A stretch of 64,000 bases of DNA from Candidatus Rifleibacteriota bacterium. GTDB taxonomy: Bacteria > Muiribacteriota > Ozemobacteria > Ozemobacterales > Ozemobacteraceae. The notes beneath the pieces were generated by a model. It was given only the letters and a program-made list of their open reading frames with translations, searched no databases and was not told where the DNA came from. A program made the translations under genes and the position numbers. The stretch lies in the NCBI GenBank assembly GCA_015233155.1, contig JADFYG010000013.1, forward strand, positions 1 to 64,000, read 5' to 3'. Below, piece by piece: positions 51,499 to 59,559 of this stretch (position 1 is its first letter; every line of letters starts with the position of its first letter).

Positions 51499-53343
51499 CT
51501 ATTGTTTTTCGCCAGAGGTCGCATCTGCGCTTTTAAAGGTGACCGCCGGTGCTTCTATTTTGCCACTGATTGTGAATTTCATGAAATAGTTCTTTTCATC
51601 GATCGTCTGTTCTTCAGTCGAATCAAGAGAAGGGGATTTGAAGAATTTTGTAGTATTCATGATCTTCAGGAAATCAAAGATGCGATCGGAAGTGTCGGCA
51701 TGTCCCATAATTTTAAATGTACGTTTAACATCGGATCTGGCAAAATCGCCTTGCAGGAGAAAGATCTGACGTGGCGTTACACTCGCCAGTTCCAGGAGCA
51801 TTTCCGAGTTTGGAAATCTGCGCTTTTTTACTTCATCGGAAAAACCACTTTCTTTTGAGAGTTTATCTTTTTGGGCAATCAGGTCGGTAACTTCTTTTTG
51901 CGAGCTGGTCAATTCTGCAAGCTGCGCTTCGAGTTGTCTTTTCATTGTCAAGGCCGTGGCAACGTCACGTCGGATCATGACGAAGGGGGTGGAGATTACT
52001 ACAAGAAGCAAAATAGCCACAAGTCCCGCAAGAATCTTGATTTTTTGTTCATCGAGCTGGAACTTGAAATTAAATTTGGATGACAGGCTCTGGCTGAAAT
52101 TAGAAGTTGCCTTGGAGTAATCCGAGCTTTGCTTGCGGCGATTTGGAAACATCAGGTCGATGAAATTAATTACGTTACTCTCCCCGGCATAAAGAGCGAC
52201 ACCAACCGCTGGAGCGATGGCTGAACATTCGTTGATGAGGCGATCCGAAGGAAAATTTGTTCCATCCAGCGGGATTTCTTTGAATGGGTCAATGGCTTCC
52301 ACAGGGACTTCAAGGCTCTCCTGAATAAATTCCTTGAAATTCTTCATCGCGGAAGAGCCGCCGGAAAGATAAGCCCGATCTATCCCTGATTCACTGAATT
52401 GAGAAATATAGAAGCTTATTGAGAGCTGAATATGCTGAAAAATTTTTTCGACAGTATTGAATATTTGTTGAGCGGCGAATCTTTCCTTGCCGCTTAACTT
52501 TTTCATATCCTCAGGTGGAAGAACACCGATCTCGTGTTTTAATTCGATGGCTTCATCGATATTGGCGATTTTAATGTTAACCCCGTCTTGTTCCCCGCCA
52601 GCCAGAATGGCTTCGGTAATAGTTTCTCCGGCCATGTTGATGTCCCGATAGAAGCTCAGTACACCGTTTTTATAGATCATTATCGATGTCGTTTTATGTC
52701 CGCAATGGATGATGGCGATACGGATTTCTTTGCCGACGGGTGGCTTGAGTCGGTTTCCGAGGACCATCTCCAGCGACTGTGGAAGCGTCAGTATTCCGTC
52801 GTTCAAAAGGCCGCCGCCTTTGAGACAATCTGAGACAATTGAGACGATATCTTTCTGGAGGGCGGCTACCATAACTTGTAGTAGGGGCTTTTCTTCGCGG
52901 AGAATTTCCCCGAGCAGCGCAAACCCCATGACGGCGTTTTCTTTTGAAAACGGCATCTGTTTGGCCGCCTCCATTTTTATAGCGGAATCCAGTCCGTCTT
53001 TTTCCTGGACCGGAGGAATTTCAAGGTATCGAATAGTTACTGGTCTCCCGGAAGCCAGCGTCATTGCGCGTTTAACCTGTATCTGATTATCGTATAGAAG
53101 CTCGGTAAGATGCTTGGTAAGGAATTTTTGGAGCTTTGACAGCGCGTCTTTTTCAATATCGTCGCGGCTCATCTTTTCGCGTTCTTCCGGTGATAGGAGA
53201 TGTGAAAAAGCCGGAATTGGCAAATGTGCCAGTGCTTTGATGACGGGGTTGCCGTCTTCACCTCTTATGATATGGACAAATTTCAGGGAATAATTCCCTA
53301 TGTCTACGGCAACAAATGGATCGAATTTAGAAACTACAGTCAT
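51499..53343 (-). CDS. pilM: PilM-PilN fusion protein (GspL-like)
   Basis: 614 residues. Residues 1-385 are PilM, an actin-like (ASKHA) cytoplasmic protein (FDPFVAVDIGNYSLKFVHII, KMEAAKQMPFSKENAVMGFA, RDINMAGETITEAI, AYLSGGSSAMKNFKEFI). Residues about 390-614 are PilN: an INFIDLMFPNRRK segment that looks like PilN's PilM-binding INLLP...RR peptide, a membrane span (about 436-457), a coiled coil (460-500) and a ferredoxin-like periplasmic domain (SVTPRQIFLLQGDFARSDVK). PilM and PilN are normally separate; their fusion is the known layout of GspL in type II secretion. Confidence 0.92.
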   Translation of the reverse strand: MTVVSKFDPFVAVDIGNYSLKFVHIIRGEDGNPVIKALAHLPIPAFSHLLSPEEREKMSRDDIEKDALSKLQKFLTKHLTELLYDNQIQVKRAMTLASGRPVTIRYLEIPPVQEKDGLDSAIKMEAAKQMPFSKENAVMGFALLGEILREEKPLLQVMVAALQKDIVSIVSDCLKGGGLLNDGILTLPQSLEMVLGNRLKPPVGKEIRIAIIHCGHKTTSIMIYKNGVLSFYRDINMAGETITEAILAGGEQDGVNIKIANIDEAIELKHEIGVLPPEDMKKLSGKERFAAQQIFNTVEKIFQHIQLSISFYISQFSESGIDRAYLSGGSSAMKNFKEFIQESLEVPVEAIDPFKEIPLDGTNFPSDRLINECSAIAPAVGVALYAGESNVINFIDLMFPNRRKQSSDYSKATSNFSQSLSSKFNFKFQLDEQKIKILAGLVAILLLVVISTPFVMIRRDVATALTMKRQLEAQLAELTSSQKEVTDLIAQKDKLSKESGFSDEVKKRRFPNSEMLLELASVTPRQIFLLQGDFARSDVKRTFKIMGHADTSDRIFDFLKIMNTTKFFKSPSLDSTEEQTIDEKNYFMKFTISGKIEAPAVTFKSADATSGEKQ

Positions 53344-53412
53344 TATGTTTGAGTGCCCTCGCCAGCAACGAAATCATCAACAAAGATTACTTGCAGAAAG
53401 CCGAAAAAGCAA

Positions 53413-53441
53413 ATCGGCCGCTCGATTACTGAGCGGCCGAT
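53413..53441 (-). terminator. Intrinsic terminator between pilin remnant and pilM
   Basis: ATCGGCCGCTC-GATTACT-GAGCGGCCGAT, an 11-bp perfect stem. On the - strand it is followed by TTTGCTTTTTC. A copy with the same stem and another loop lies at 55732-55760. Confidence 0.8.
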
Positions 53442-53460
53442 AAGACAAGACACCGAGTCA

Positions 53461-53513
53461 TTACTTCACGTGGGCGATTGCCAAGACAACGTTGTCACTT
53501 ATTGGGCTGGGAG
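53461..53513 (-). pseudogene. Pilin gene remnant (3' end only)
   Basis: Read on the - strand, this encodes SPISDNVVLAIAHVK and a TAA stop, matching the C-terminus SPTSDDIVLAIAHVK of the intact pilin at 55780-56430. The rest of the pilin is missing upstream; unrelated sequence begins at 53514. Confidence 0.85.
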
Positions 53514-53730
53514 CAAACATGTGATGACGGGTTATTATCATCACGAATCAAACAAATGGTAGTCTATCGTCGAGACTTCCCTAATGCACCAAATTTCGGC
53601 AAAAACCCGCTTTTGACATGCAGGATTGAACATGATAATTTATGGGCAATAGACAAATTCCTATTAAGGATACCTGAGTATTCTCCTTCGTTTCGCAGGC
53701 TCATTCTGGGTCTGTTTTGGCATTTCCCTT
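53514..53730. other. Unassigned segment before the GT-C gene
   Basis: 217 bases between the junction repeat and the annotated start of the membrane glycosyltransferase-like gene. The frame of that gene is open from 53668 (stop at 53665-53667) and encodes more hydrophobic residues (FAGSFWVCFGISLL), with AAGGA at 53666-53670. No other gene or repeat is seen. Confidence 0.6.
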
Positions 53731-55551
53731 TTGGCTGCCACCATTTTCTTTCTGCTATGGCCATCAAATCTCATTTGGGATGACGGCGCCATAATTCTGA
53801 AATACATGGATAATTTTGCGAAAGGATATTTTTACACCTACAATATTGGGGATGGTCCAGTATTTGGAATTTCCGGCTTCTGGCATGGAATACTTTCTGG
53901 TTTTTTGTCCTATATTCATGCCCTGAGTCCCCTTAATTCACTTTTTGCAAGCAATTTCATCGGAATTGTCGCAACCATATTTCTATTAATTTCAATTCTG
54001 CGCATAGTTTTCCCGCAGTCCATCTTATCTATCCCAGCCGCCTTCCTTATCATCATTTGGTCTCCCCATTTTCTCAGCAATATCAAACAAGGCATGGAAA
54101 TGCCGTTGCATGTCGCTTTTGTTTTATTCATGGTTTGGTCTTATTACAAAGGTTCTTTCAGGGCTTTGTCCCTGGGTTCATCAGTTGCAATCATTTCAAA
54201 AACGGATGCAGTTTCCATTGTAGTTCCTCTGATGTTGCTTTTTCTCACGTTTAAACACATCCCAGAAGTTGCCTGGGGCATGGAATTGCGCACTCGTTTC
54301 AAGGAATGGTGCAAGTGGGGATTTTTTCCTTTGTTGGTTTGGATTATTTTTGGATGGGCTATTTTTGGGAGCCCGTTTCCTCAGACAGCCTATGTAAAAC
54401 TTTTTCTTCAACCTCACCCTAAAGAATGGATAATTCCTTTCTTTAGAGTTTTTTTCTCCTTCAAGCCGATAATACTCATCTTTCTGGCAATTCAGATCAC
54501 CTGGATTGTTTCATATCGGAAGAGTTTAAAAACTGTTCTGGAAACGAATGCACTATTGTGGGCTTTAGGTGGCTATCTGCTACTGTATTGGTTCTTCAAT
54601 CCAATAGAAATAATGCCCTGGTATTATGGCTTGCCTGAGATTCTTTTTCATCTTCAGTTTCTGATCTTTCTTGGAATAGCTTCAAGAGAAATTTCTCCAT
54701 CCAGGAAACTTATCTTTAGAGGAATCCTGGTTTGCATCATTTCTCTGTACTGCATTCCTCTTTCATCTTTTGAAGTCTGGCGGGTCCTTTATTTTCAGGC
54801 GACAACCATCAATGAGATGGCTTTCATCGGGGATTTCTTAAGGGAAAATGCCAACCCGAAAGATATTTTGCTGGCTGGTCATGGCTTTGTGGCAAGAAAC
54901 TCCAATCTCTACACCATCGACTTTTCAGGCCTGAATTCCCGAGTTGCCATAAAGTATCGATTGAATATTGATGACATGATACACAACCTGCATCCAAACT
55001 GGTTTGTTGCCCAAGGACTCCTTAATCCATCCATTCAGGCATCCGAAAGTTATACACTGATCAAGTCCCTGTATCGTGGATGCACTATCGGTTTTTATCC
55101 ATGGAGGATTTTCAAAAAAATCTCGCATGGAGTGAATGTTTCGCAGGATTTTCCTACAAATCAGCTATTTTCCCCACGGCAAGGAATTAAAAATCAAAAC
55201 ACTGGCGCTTTTGCAATTGCTTGCGAGAGACTTGTTTTTTTCGATTTATTAAAATTCCCAACCCGTCCAATAAGTTTGACCGTGGGCCTTTCTCGGAGCG
55301 ACATTGAAATTTCCCTCCAAATAGATCTTCTCACTCACCAAGGAAACCTCCTACGGAGAATAAATACAAGTATCCCAGTCTCAGACCCGTTCGATCCGAT
55401 CCTGGGGAATAACGTTGAATTGAGCATACCCGTTGGGCCTTATGCGAACCTGGATAGAGTGGATATCAAGACCTTACCCTTATTTGGTGGTGGGTTGCCG
55501 CAAGCAATCAGTTTTTTCAATCCAATCCTTACTTATCCCGCGTTACCGTAA
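53731..55551 (+). CDS. Polytopic GT-C-type membrane glycosyltransferase-like protein
   Basis: 606 residues from a TTG, about ten hydrophobic spans, then a C-terminal soluble part (about 440-606). The first loop has IWDDGAIILKYMDNFAKGYF and YTYN-GDGP, matching the DD-acidic motif and context of GT-C enzymes that use polyprenyl-phosphate sugars (AftB/ArnT-like). The substrate is unknown. The start is uncertain: the first membrane helix extends upstream of the TTG to 53668, so a non-standard start or a lost 5' end is possible. It runs antisense to the pilus genes between two copies of a pilin/pilM junction. Two sampled 60-base lines (54301, 54421) have 32-40% G+C against 53% in a sampled rny line, suggesting acquisition. 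Confidence 0.8.
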   Translation: MAATIFFLLWPSNLIWDDGAIILKYMDNFAKGYFYTYNIGDGPVFGISGFWHGILSGFLSYIHALSPLNSLFASNFIGIVATIFLLISILRIVFPQSILSIPAAFLIIIWSPHFLSNIKQGMEMPLHVAFVLFMVWSYYKGSFRALSLGSSVAIISKTDAVSIVVPLMLLFLTFKHIPEVAWGMELRTRFKEWCKWGFFPLLVWIIFGWAIFGSPFPQTAYVKLFLQPHPKEWIIPFFRVFFSFKPIILIFLAIQITWIVSYRKSLKTVLETNALLWALGGYLLLYWFFNPIEIMPWYYGLPEILFHLQFLIFLGIASREISPSRKLIFRGILVCIISLYCIPLSSFEVWRVLYFQATTINEMAFIGDFLRENANPKDILLAGHGFVARNSNLYTIDFSGLNSRVAIKYRLNIDDMIHNLHPNWFVAQGLLNPSIQASESYTLIKSLYRGCTIGFYPWRIFKKISHGVNVSQDFPTNQLFSPRQGIKNQNTGAFAIACERLVFFDLLKFPTRPISLTVGLSRSDIEISLQIDLLTHQGNLLRRINTSIPVSDPFDPILGNNVELSIPVGPYANLDRVDIKTLPLFGGGLPQAISFFNPILTYPALP

Positions 55552-55577
55552 GCTCGTCTCAGCCGTCCAATTATATT

Positions 55578-55659
55578 CTCTTATGGTATGGATAAATTTC
55601 AGGGAATAATTCCCTATGTCTACGGCAACAAAGGGGTCGAATTTAGAAACGTCGGCCAT
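55578..55659 (-). pseudogene. pilM 5' fragment
   Basis: On the - strand an ATG (55659) opens MADVSKFDPFVAVDIGNYSL and KFIHTI, matching the first 27 codons of the fusion gene at 53343. Homology ends at 55578 and the frame is lost into sequence next to the GT-C gene. It is part of direct repeat B. Confidence 0.88.
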
Positions 55660-55731
55660 TATGTATGGTGCCCTCACAGCCAATCATCGAAATCATCATA
55701 AAAGATTACTTGCGGAAAGCCGAACAAGCAA

Positions 55732-55760
55732 ATCGGCCGCTCTTATTATGAGCGGCCGAT
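55732..55760 (-). terminator. Intrinsic terminator after pilin 1
   Basis: ATCGGCCGCTC-TTATTAT-GAGCGGCCGAT, an 11-bp perfect stem, 19 bases after the pilin stop. The - strand tail is TTTGCTTGTT. Confidence 0.78.
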
Positions 55761-55779
55761 AAGACAAGACACCGAGTCA

Positions 55780-56430
55780 TTACTTCACGTGGGCGATTGC
55801 CAAGACAATATCGTCACTTGTCGGGCTGGGAGAAATTGCGTCGTCGAAATCATCAATGCCATCGGGACCAAAGGATTGCAGCCATAGCATATTATTGTCA
55901 TATCGATAGCGAATTTTTGAATCCCAGGCATCATACATGAAATCTGACGGGTCTGAATCCATGTAGGGCCCCTTCCATCGCCTTTTGTAAACGGCTATAG
56001 GAAGGCCGAGACCGCAAAAATGGTCTGATCCGCTGATTATCGGAACATCATTACTCACTAGGACATTTGATAATTCAGTGGCGCCGAAGCACTCTTGCTC
56101 AACACTAGATTCGGGGGCATTGATGACTTGAGCGATTCCGGTTAAATTCTTGATGCCCGTGTGGCCCCCATATTTTATTGGAGTGATTGAGGCATCACCT
56201 GAAGTCCCTGGTGGACCAACAAAAGGAAAATTTCCGAGATCACTGCTGTAGTTGACAAGTGCTGTCTTAATATTCTGCAACTGGGCCTTGGTTGCAGTTG
56301 CCTTTCCTTGATCAGTTATGCTGCCAATCATAGGGCCAACAATGGAAGCAAGAACCGATATAACGATAATGACAACCATGACTTCCATTAATGTGAAACC
56401 GGCAGTGTCTATTCTAAACATTCTTCGCAT
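55780..56430 (-). CDS. Type IV pilin / GspG-like pseudopilin 1
   Basis: 216 residues from the ATG at 56430; the longer frame upstream runs through the promoter, so it is not used. The short basic leader ends in the prepilin peptidase site AG/FTLMEVMV, followed by the hydrophobic N-terminal helix. The C-terminal part has the GspG-like pattern KRRWKGPYMDSDPSDFMYDAW and LQSFGPDGIDDFDD (probable calcium loop). One N-x-S/T site (KNLTG) is present. The promoter is listed separately. It has a closely similar paralogue at 56588-57166. Confidence 0.93.
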   Translation of the reverse strand: MRRMFRIDTAGFTLMEVMVVIIVISVLASIVGPMIGSITDQGKATATKAQLQNIKTALVNYSSDLGNFPFVGPPGTSGDASITPIKYGGHTGIKNLTGIAQVINAPESSVEQECFGATELSNVLVSNDVPIISGSDHFCGLGLPIAVYKRRWKGPYMDSDPSDFMYDAWDSKIRYRYDNNMLWLQSFGPDGIDDFDDAISPSPTSDDIVLAIAHVK

Positions 56431-56488
56431 ATCAGACCCCACCTTGGAGGTTGTTACAGAGATCAACTCACGGAACCTCCTAGTATTA

Positions 56489-56517
56489 ATTATAGCGATG
56501 CACTTATGCATGGTCAA
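56489..56517 (-). promoter_or_regulatory. Sigma-70 promoter of pilin 1
   Basis: On the - strand TTGACC, a 17-base spacer and TATAAT. The spacer (ATGCATAAGTGCATCGC) shares TGCATC with that of pilin 2. The 5' leader is about 50 bases. Confidence 0.88.
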
Positions 56518-56587
56518 GGATGGCGGCATATGGCCTGAATAACAAGGCAGCCGCCCATTAGGAGCGGCCGTCAGAGCGAATGTAGGA

Positions 56588-57166
56588 TCAGAATTTCACA
56601 CGGGAGATAGACATGAAAATGTCATCACCGTTGTAAGGGTTGGGGGGAGGGTTTGTGAAGAAATTGCTGCTGTCACTCTGGCCATCAGGGCCGTATGAAT
56701 GCAGCCACAGCATATTACCATAATATTCATAATGAATTTTCGATTCCCAGGCGTCCAGCATGAAGTCTTCAGGTTGAGAATCCATGTAGGGCCCCTTCCA
56801 CCGTTTTGCGTAAGTAGCGGTTTGGATGCCAAGATTGGAGTAGCCTGCCCCGGTGACACTATTACTTACCAAGACATTGGAGCTGACGTTAGTGCCGAGA
56901 ACTGAATTTTCGGCACTAGTTCCATACTGGTCTTTATCACTTGCATTAAGGCCAAGGAAGGGAAATTTTCCGAGATCATTGTTGAAATTGACTAAGGCGG
57001 TTTTTATGTTTTGCATCTGGGCTTTGGTGGCTGAAGCCTTTCCTTGATCCGTGATACTGCCGATCATGGGGCCGGCAACGGATGCGAGAACCGCAATGAC
57101 GATAATGACAACCATGATTTCCATTAAGGTAAAACCCGCTGTCTCATGTCTGAGAATTTTTTGCAT
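56588..57166 (-). CDS. Type IV pilin / GspG-like pseudopilin 2
   Basis: 192 residues from the ATG at 57166 (GAGGTG 6 bases upstream). The leader MQKILRHETAG is followed by the prepilin site G/FTLMEIMV and a hydrophobic helix nearly identical to pilin 1. The C-terminus has KRWKGPYMDSQPEDFMLDAW and LHSYGPDGQSDS. An N-V-S site (GTNVSS) is present. A GCCGCTC/GGGCGGC hairpin downstream (about 56550-56572) may terminate transcription. It diverges from the STT3-like gene across 96 bases. Confidence 0.93.
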   Translation of the reverse strand: MQKILRHETAGFTLMEIMVVIIVIAVLASVAGPMIGSITDQGKASATKAQMQNIKTALVNFNNDLGKFPFLGLNASDKDQYGTSAENSVLGTNVSSNVLVSNSVTGAGYSNLGIQTATYAKRWKGPYMDSQPEDFMLDAWESKIHYEYYGNMLWLHSYGPDGQSDSSNFFTNPPPNPYNGDDIFMSISRVKF

Positions 57167-57204
57167 ATAACACCTCACTTTTGACGTTACCCTCAAGTAA
57201 AAGT

Positions 57205-57233
57205 AATATAGTGATGCATTTATTTATGGTCAA
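57205..57233 (-). promoter_or_regulatory. Sigma-70 promoter of pilin 2
   Basis: On the - strand TTGACC, a 17-base spacer (ATAAATAAATGCATCAC) and TATATT. The predicted transcript starts about 32 bases before the ATG. Confidence 0.85.
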
Positions 57234-57262
57234 GAGCATTTTTTTGTTCAGGATTCTGTATC

Positions 57263-59515
57263 ATGGAAAATGAAATACCGACTAGCCATGAACTGGCACC
57301 ATCTTTTTTTTCCAGGGACCGCGTTACTGCCTGGGGTTTCACGCTTGTGGTCGGTATTCTTACTCTCGTTTTGTTGTCGATGCGAAAATACAGCTTCGTC
57401 CAGACATATGAGGTTTTACCGGAATGGGATCCCGATGTTCTTTTACATTTGCGTCGTATTGATCAGGTTATCGGTTCTGGCGGAGCCATTGCATTAAACG
57501 GAAATGATTATTTCTCCGGCTTTCCGCGTTGTTATCAGTATCCCTATTCGCCGCTTCTCGATACCGTTTGCATCTATCTGGTCTGGTTCTACCATGCTTT
57601 ATTTTCCTCCTCAACCATCCATTATACAAAAATTGTCGGATGGGTTCCTCCGGTTTTTGGAGCTATTTTCTGCTCAAGTTTGTTTCTATGGATGCGGAAC
57701 AGAACGGGTAGCAGAGGTCTGGCACTGTGCGTTTGGTTTTCCCTGTGCTGCAATGAGAACTTTGGATATTTTTTTGATTATCATCTGCTTGACCATCATT
57801 TTCTTGAGAGTTTTTTTCTTTGGACTTGGCTTATGATGGGAGTTTCCTTTTCTGGAGCCAGTGAAAAAAATATATTTTCCTTATTTCTGGGGGGGGGGCT
57901 CTGGTTGGGGCTGATTCTGAGCTGGAGCGGGATGACGCGTTTGGCTTTGCTGATTACGATATACGCGGCGCTGGCCGAACTGATTGAGTTCTCTTGGAGT
58001 CGACGTTTCGCCGAGTACGTTTCAGGAACATTTTTGGTATCAGGAGCATTAGCGGCAATTATCCAGGCAAAATCCGGGGGAGGTTTTGCTCCGTTGGTAT
58101 TTTCCTGGTTTCAACCGCTTTTCATGCTGAGCCTAGGCATTGGCCTCATGACGGGACGATGGGCGCTGGATCAACGAAAACACAAATTCGCTTTTGGCAT
58201 AGCCGGAATTTGTGTTATGGCAATTCTTACTTTTCTTTGGCGTGACAGTTTTAAACAGGGGTTTGATTTTGTAACTGCGGGTCATCCATTTTACGGCACC
58301 ATCTCGGAAAATAATTCATTGATCACGTTGTTCCAAAATCCGGAAAGCCGTGAATTTGTCAACAGAATGGCCTGGGTTATTCTATTCGCCCCGCTGGGTT
58401 TTTGTCTGACTTGGCACGGTATTCTCAAAAAAGAAGGACAAATCATCAATCTTGTTGGCGTCGGCATTTTCTTTTTAAGCGCATACCAGATTCGCTACAT
58501 GCGTTGGCTACCATTTTTCGCGGCCATATGGCAGGGAAATCTCCTATTTGAGATGGCATCTCTGATTCATCTAAGAGTTCCGAATTTGAGCGACTGGAAG
58601 CGTTTTATGGCAGGTTTATTCTGCCTTTGCCCGGTTTTCGGAGCGCTGCTTTTCGGCGCCCTGGAAGTTCAGTTTCGAGGGTGTTCGAATGCTGGAGTCG
58701 ATTTCATCGAGGCCATGTCATGGCTTCAAAAAAATACGCCTGATCCCGGTGGTTACTACGATTCAGACATTCCCAAATATGGCATTCTCAATTTCTGGGA
58801 TATGGGAAATGCCATTGCCTACTATGGAAAAAGGCCTCCAATCTGTAACAATCTTATTCTGGGCCTCGATAATATGGCTTCCATTTACACCACTTATGAA
58901 GAAGAAGAAATTTACTCAAAATGCCTGGCTCTGAAGTCTCGCTACTGGGTCTTAAATGGCCTAGTTCCAGATAAGTTTGCGAAAACTTTGCCTCAACTGA
59001 AGGCAGGAGTTTTTTCCAATGGGACTATTCCACTTTCTCAGCCCCGAATAGACTGGAACTCTCTTCCCCCCATAGACGAAAATAAAACCATATTCGGTCG
59101 CCTTTTTAGTAGTCTCGGATTCGGAAGCACAGTTGCACCCGGCGTAAGCCGATTTCGCCTAGTATACATTAGCAGTTTGATAAAATTATCTCAGCCTGGT
59201 ATAAAGATTTTTGAAATTGTTCCGGGGGCGGAAATTGTAGGAACTGCAGTCCCTAATGCAACGGTAACATGTTTACTGCGAATAGATTTTCCCGCGTTGA
59301 AAGAAAAACTTCCCTATTGGAACCACACCATCAGTGATCAGAACGGGAAATTCCTATTGCGTGTTCCTTATGCAACTGGTCAGAAATCCGGAGTTGTTGA
59401 TACGGATGATGAGTATCTGTTCATAGCTTCCGGTTCAGAAACAATCTGGAAGGCATCAGCCACCGTTTCTCTTGATGCGGTTCAGAAAGGATTACAGGTC
59501 CAACTCACTCATTAA
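57263..59515 (+). CDS. STT3/PglB/AglB-like oligosaccharyltransferase
   Basis: 750 residues, about eleven to thirteen hydrophobic spans to residue 465 and a soluble C-terminal domain. Family signatures: WDPDVLLHLRRID in the first loop (Asp56/Asp58), DYHLLDHHFLESFF (the DHH...E acidic motif, Asp177), ISENNSLI as a possible SE-type loop, and NFWDMGNAIAYYGKRPPICN, which fits the WWDYG acceptor-binding motif as F-W-D-M-G (511-515) with its usual downstream context. Such enzymes transfer lipid-linked glycans to Asn. Divergent from pilin 2, with AGGA before the ATG. The acceptor and glycan are unknown; pilins are the natural suggestion. Confidence 0.82.
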   Translation: MENEIPTSHELAPSFFSRDRVTAWGFTLVVGILTLVLLSMRKYSFVQTYEVLPEWDPDVLLHLRRIDQVIGSGGAIALNGNDYFSGFPRCYQYPYSPLLDTVCIYLVWFYHALFSSSTIHYTKIVGWVPPVFGAIFCSSLFLWMRNRTGSRGLALCVWFSLCCNENFGYFFDYHLLDHHFLESFFLWTWLMMGVSFSGASEKNIFSLFLGGGLWLGLILSWSGMTRLALLITIYAALAELIEFSWSRRFAEYVSGTFLVSGALAAIIQAKSGGGFAPLVFSWFQPLFMLSLGIGLMTGRWALDQRKHKFAFGIAGICVMAILTFLWRDSFKQGFDFVTAGHPFYGTISENNSLITLFQNPESREFVNRMAWVILFAPLGFCLTWHGILKKEGQIINLVGVGIFFLSAYQIRYMRWLPFFAAIWQGNLLFEMASLIHLRVPNLSDWKRFMAGLFCLCPVFGALLFGALEVQFRGCSNAGVDFIEAMSWLQKNTPDPGGYYDSDIPKYGILNFWDMGNAIAYYGKRPPICNNLILGLDNMASIYTTYEEEEIYSKCLALKSRYWVLNGLVPDKFAKTLPQLKAGVFSNGTIPLSQPRIDWNSLPPIDENKTIFGRLFSSLGFGSTVAPGVSRFRLVYISSLIKLSQPGIKIFEIVPGAEIVGTAVPNATVTCLLRIDFPALKEKLPYWNHTISDQNGKFLLRVPYATGQKSGVVDTDDEYLFIASGSETIWKASATVSLDAVQKGLQVQLTH

Positions 59516-59543
59516 CCTGACTTTTCCCCCGGAAACTTTCAGG
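59516..59543. terminator. Weak convergent hairpin
   Basis: CCTGACTTTTCC-CCC-GGAAACTTTCAGG forms an imperfect stem in the gap between the convergent STT3-like gene and pilC. Terminator function is plausible but not strong. Confidence 0.4.
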
Positions 59544-59559
59544 CTATGTCTATGTTTGG

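Larger units (their letters stand above)
53262..53513. repeat. Direct repeat A: pilin-3' / spacer / pilM-5' junction
   Basis: A 252-base segment made of the first 27 codons of the pilM-pilN gene, the spacer, and the last codons of a pilin gene. It is repeated in the same orientation, with scattered differences, at 55578-55832. In the 82 pilM bases I count 8 differences by hand. The two copies flank the + strand gene 53731-55551. Confidence 0.92.
55578..55832. repeat. Direct repeat B: pilin-3' / spacer / pilM-5' junction
   Basis: Second copy (255 bases) of the segment at 53262-53513. Here the pilin part is the true 3' end of the intact pilin gene 55780-56430, and the pilM part is the truncated fragment. 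Differences include small indels in the spacer, so the duplication is not recent. Confidence 0.92.

Noticed and set aside
53478-53783. An alternative + strand frame overlapping the start of the GT-C gene, as a frameshifted 5' end
   Set aside because: Its translation is hydrophilic and unrelated, whereas the true frame itself continues upstream as a hydrophobic helix; no frameshift is needed.
53262-55832. Insertion sequence ends at the duplicated junctions
   Set aside because: The flanks are ~250-bp gene-junction copies in direct orientation, not terminal inverted repeats, and there is no transposase gene.
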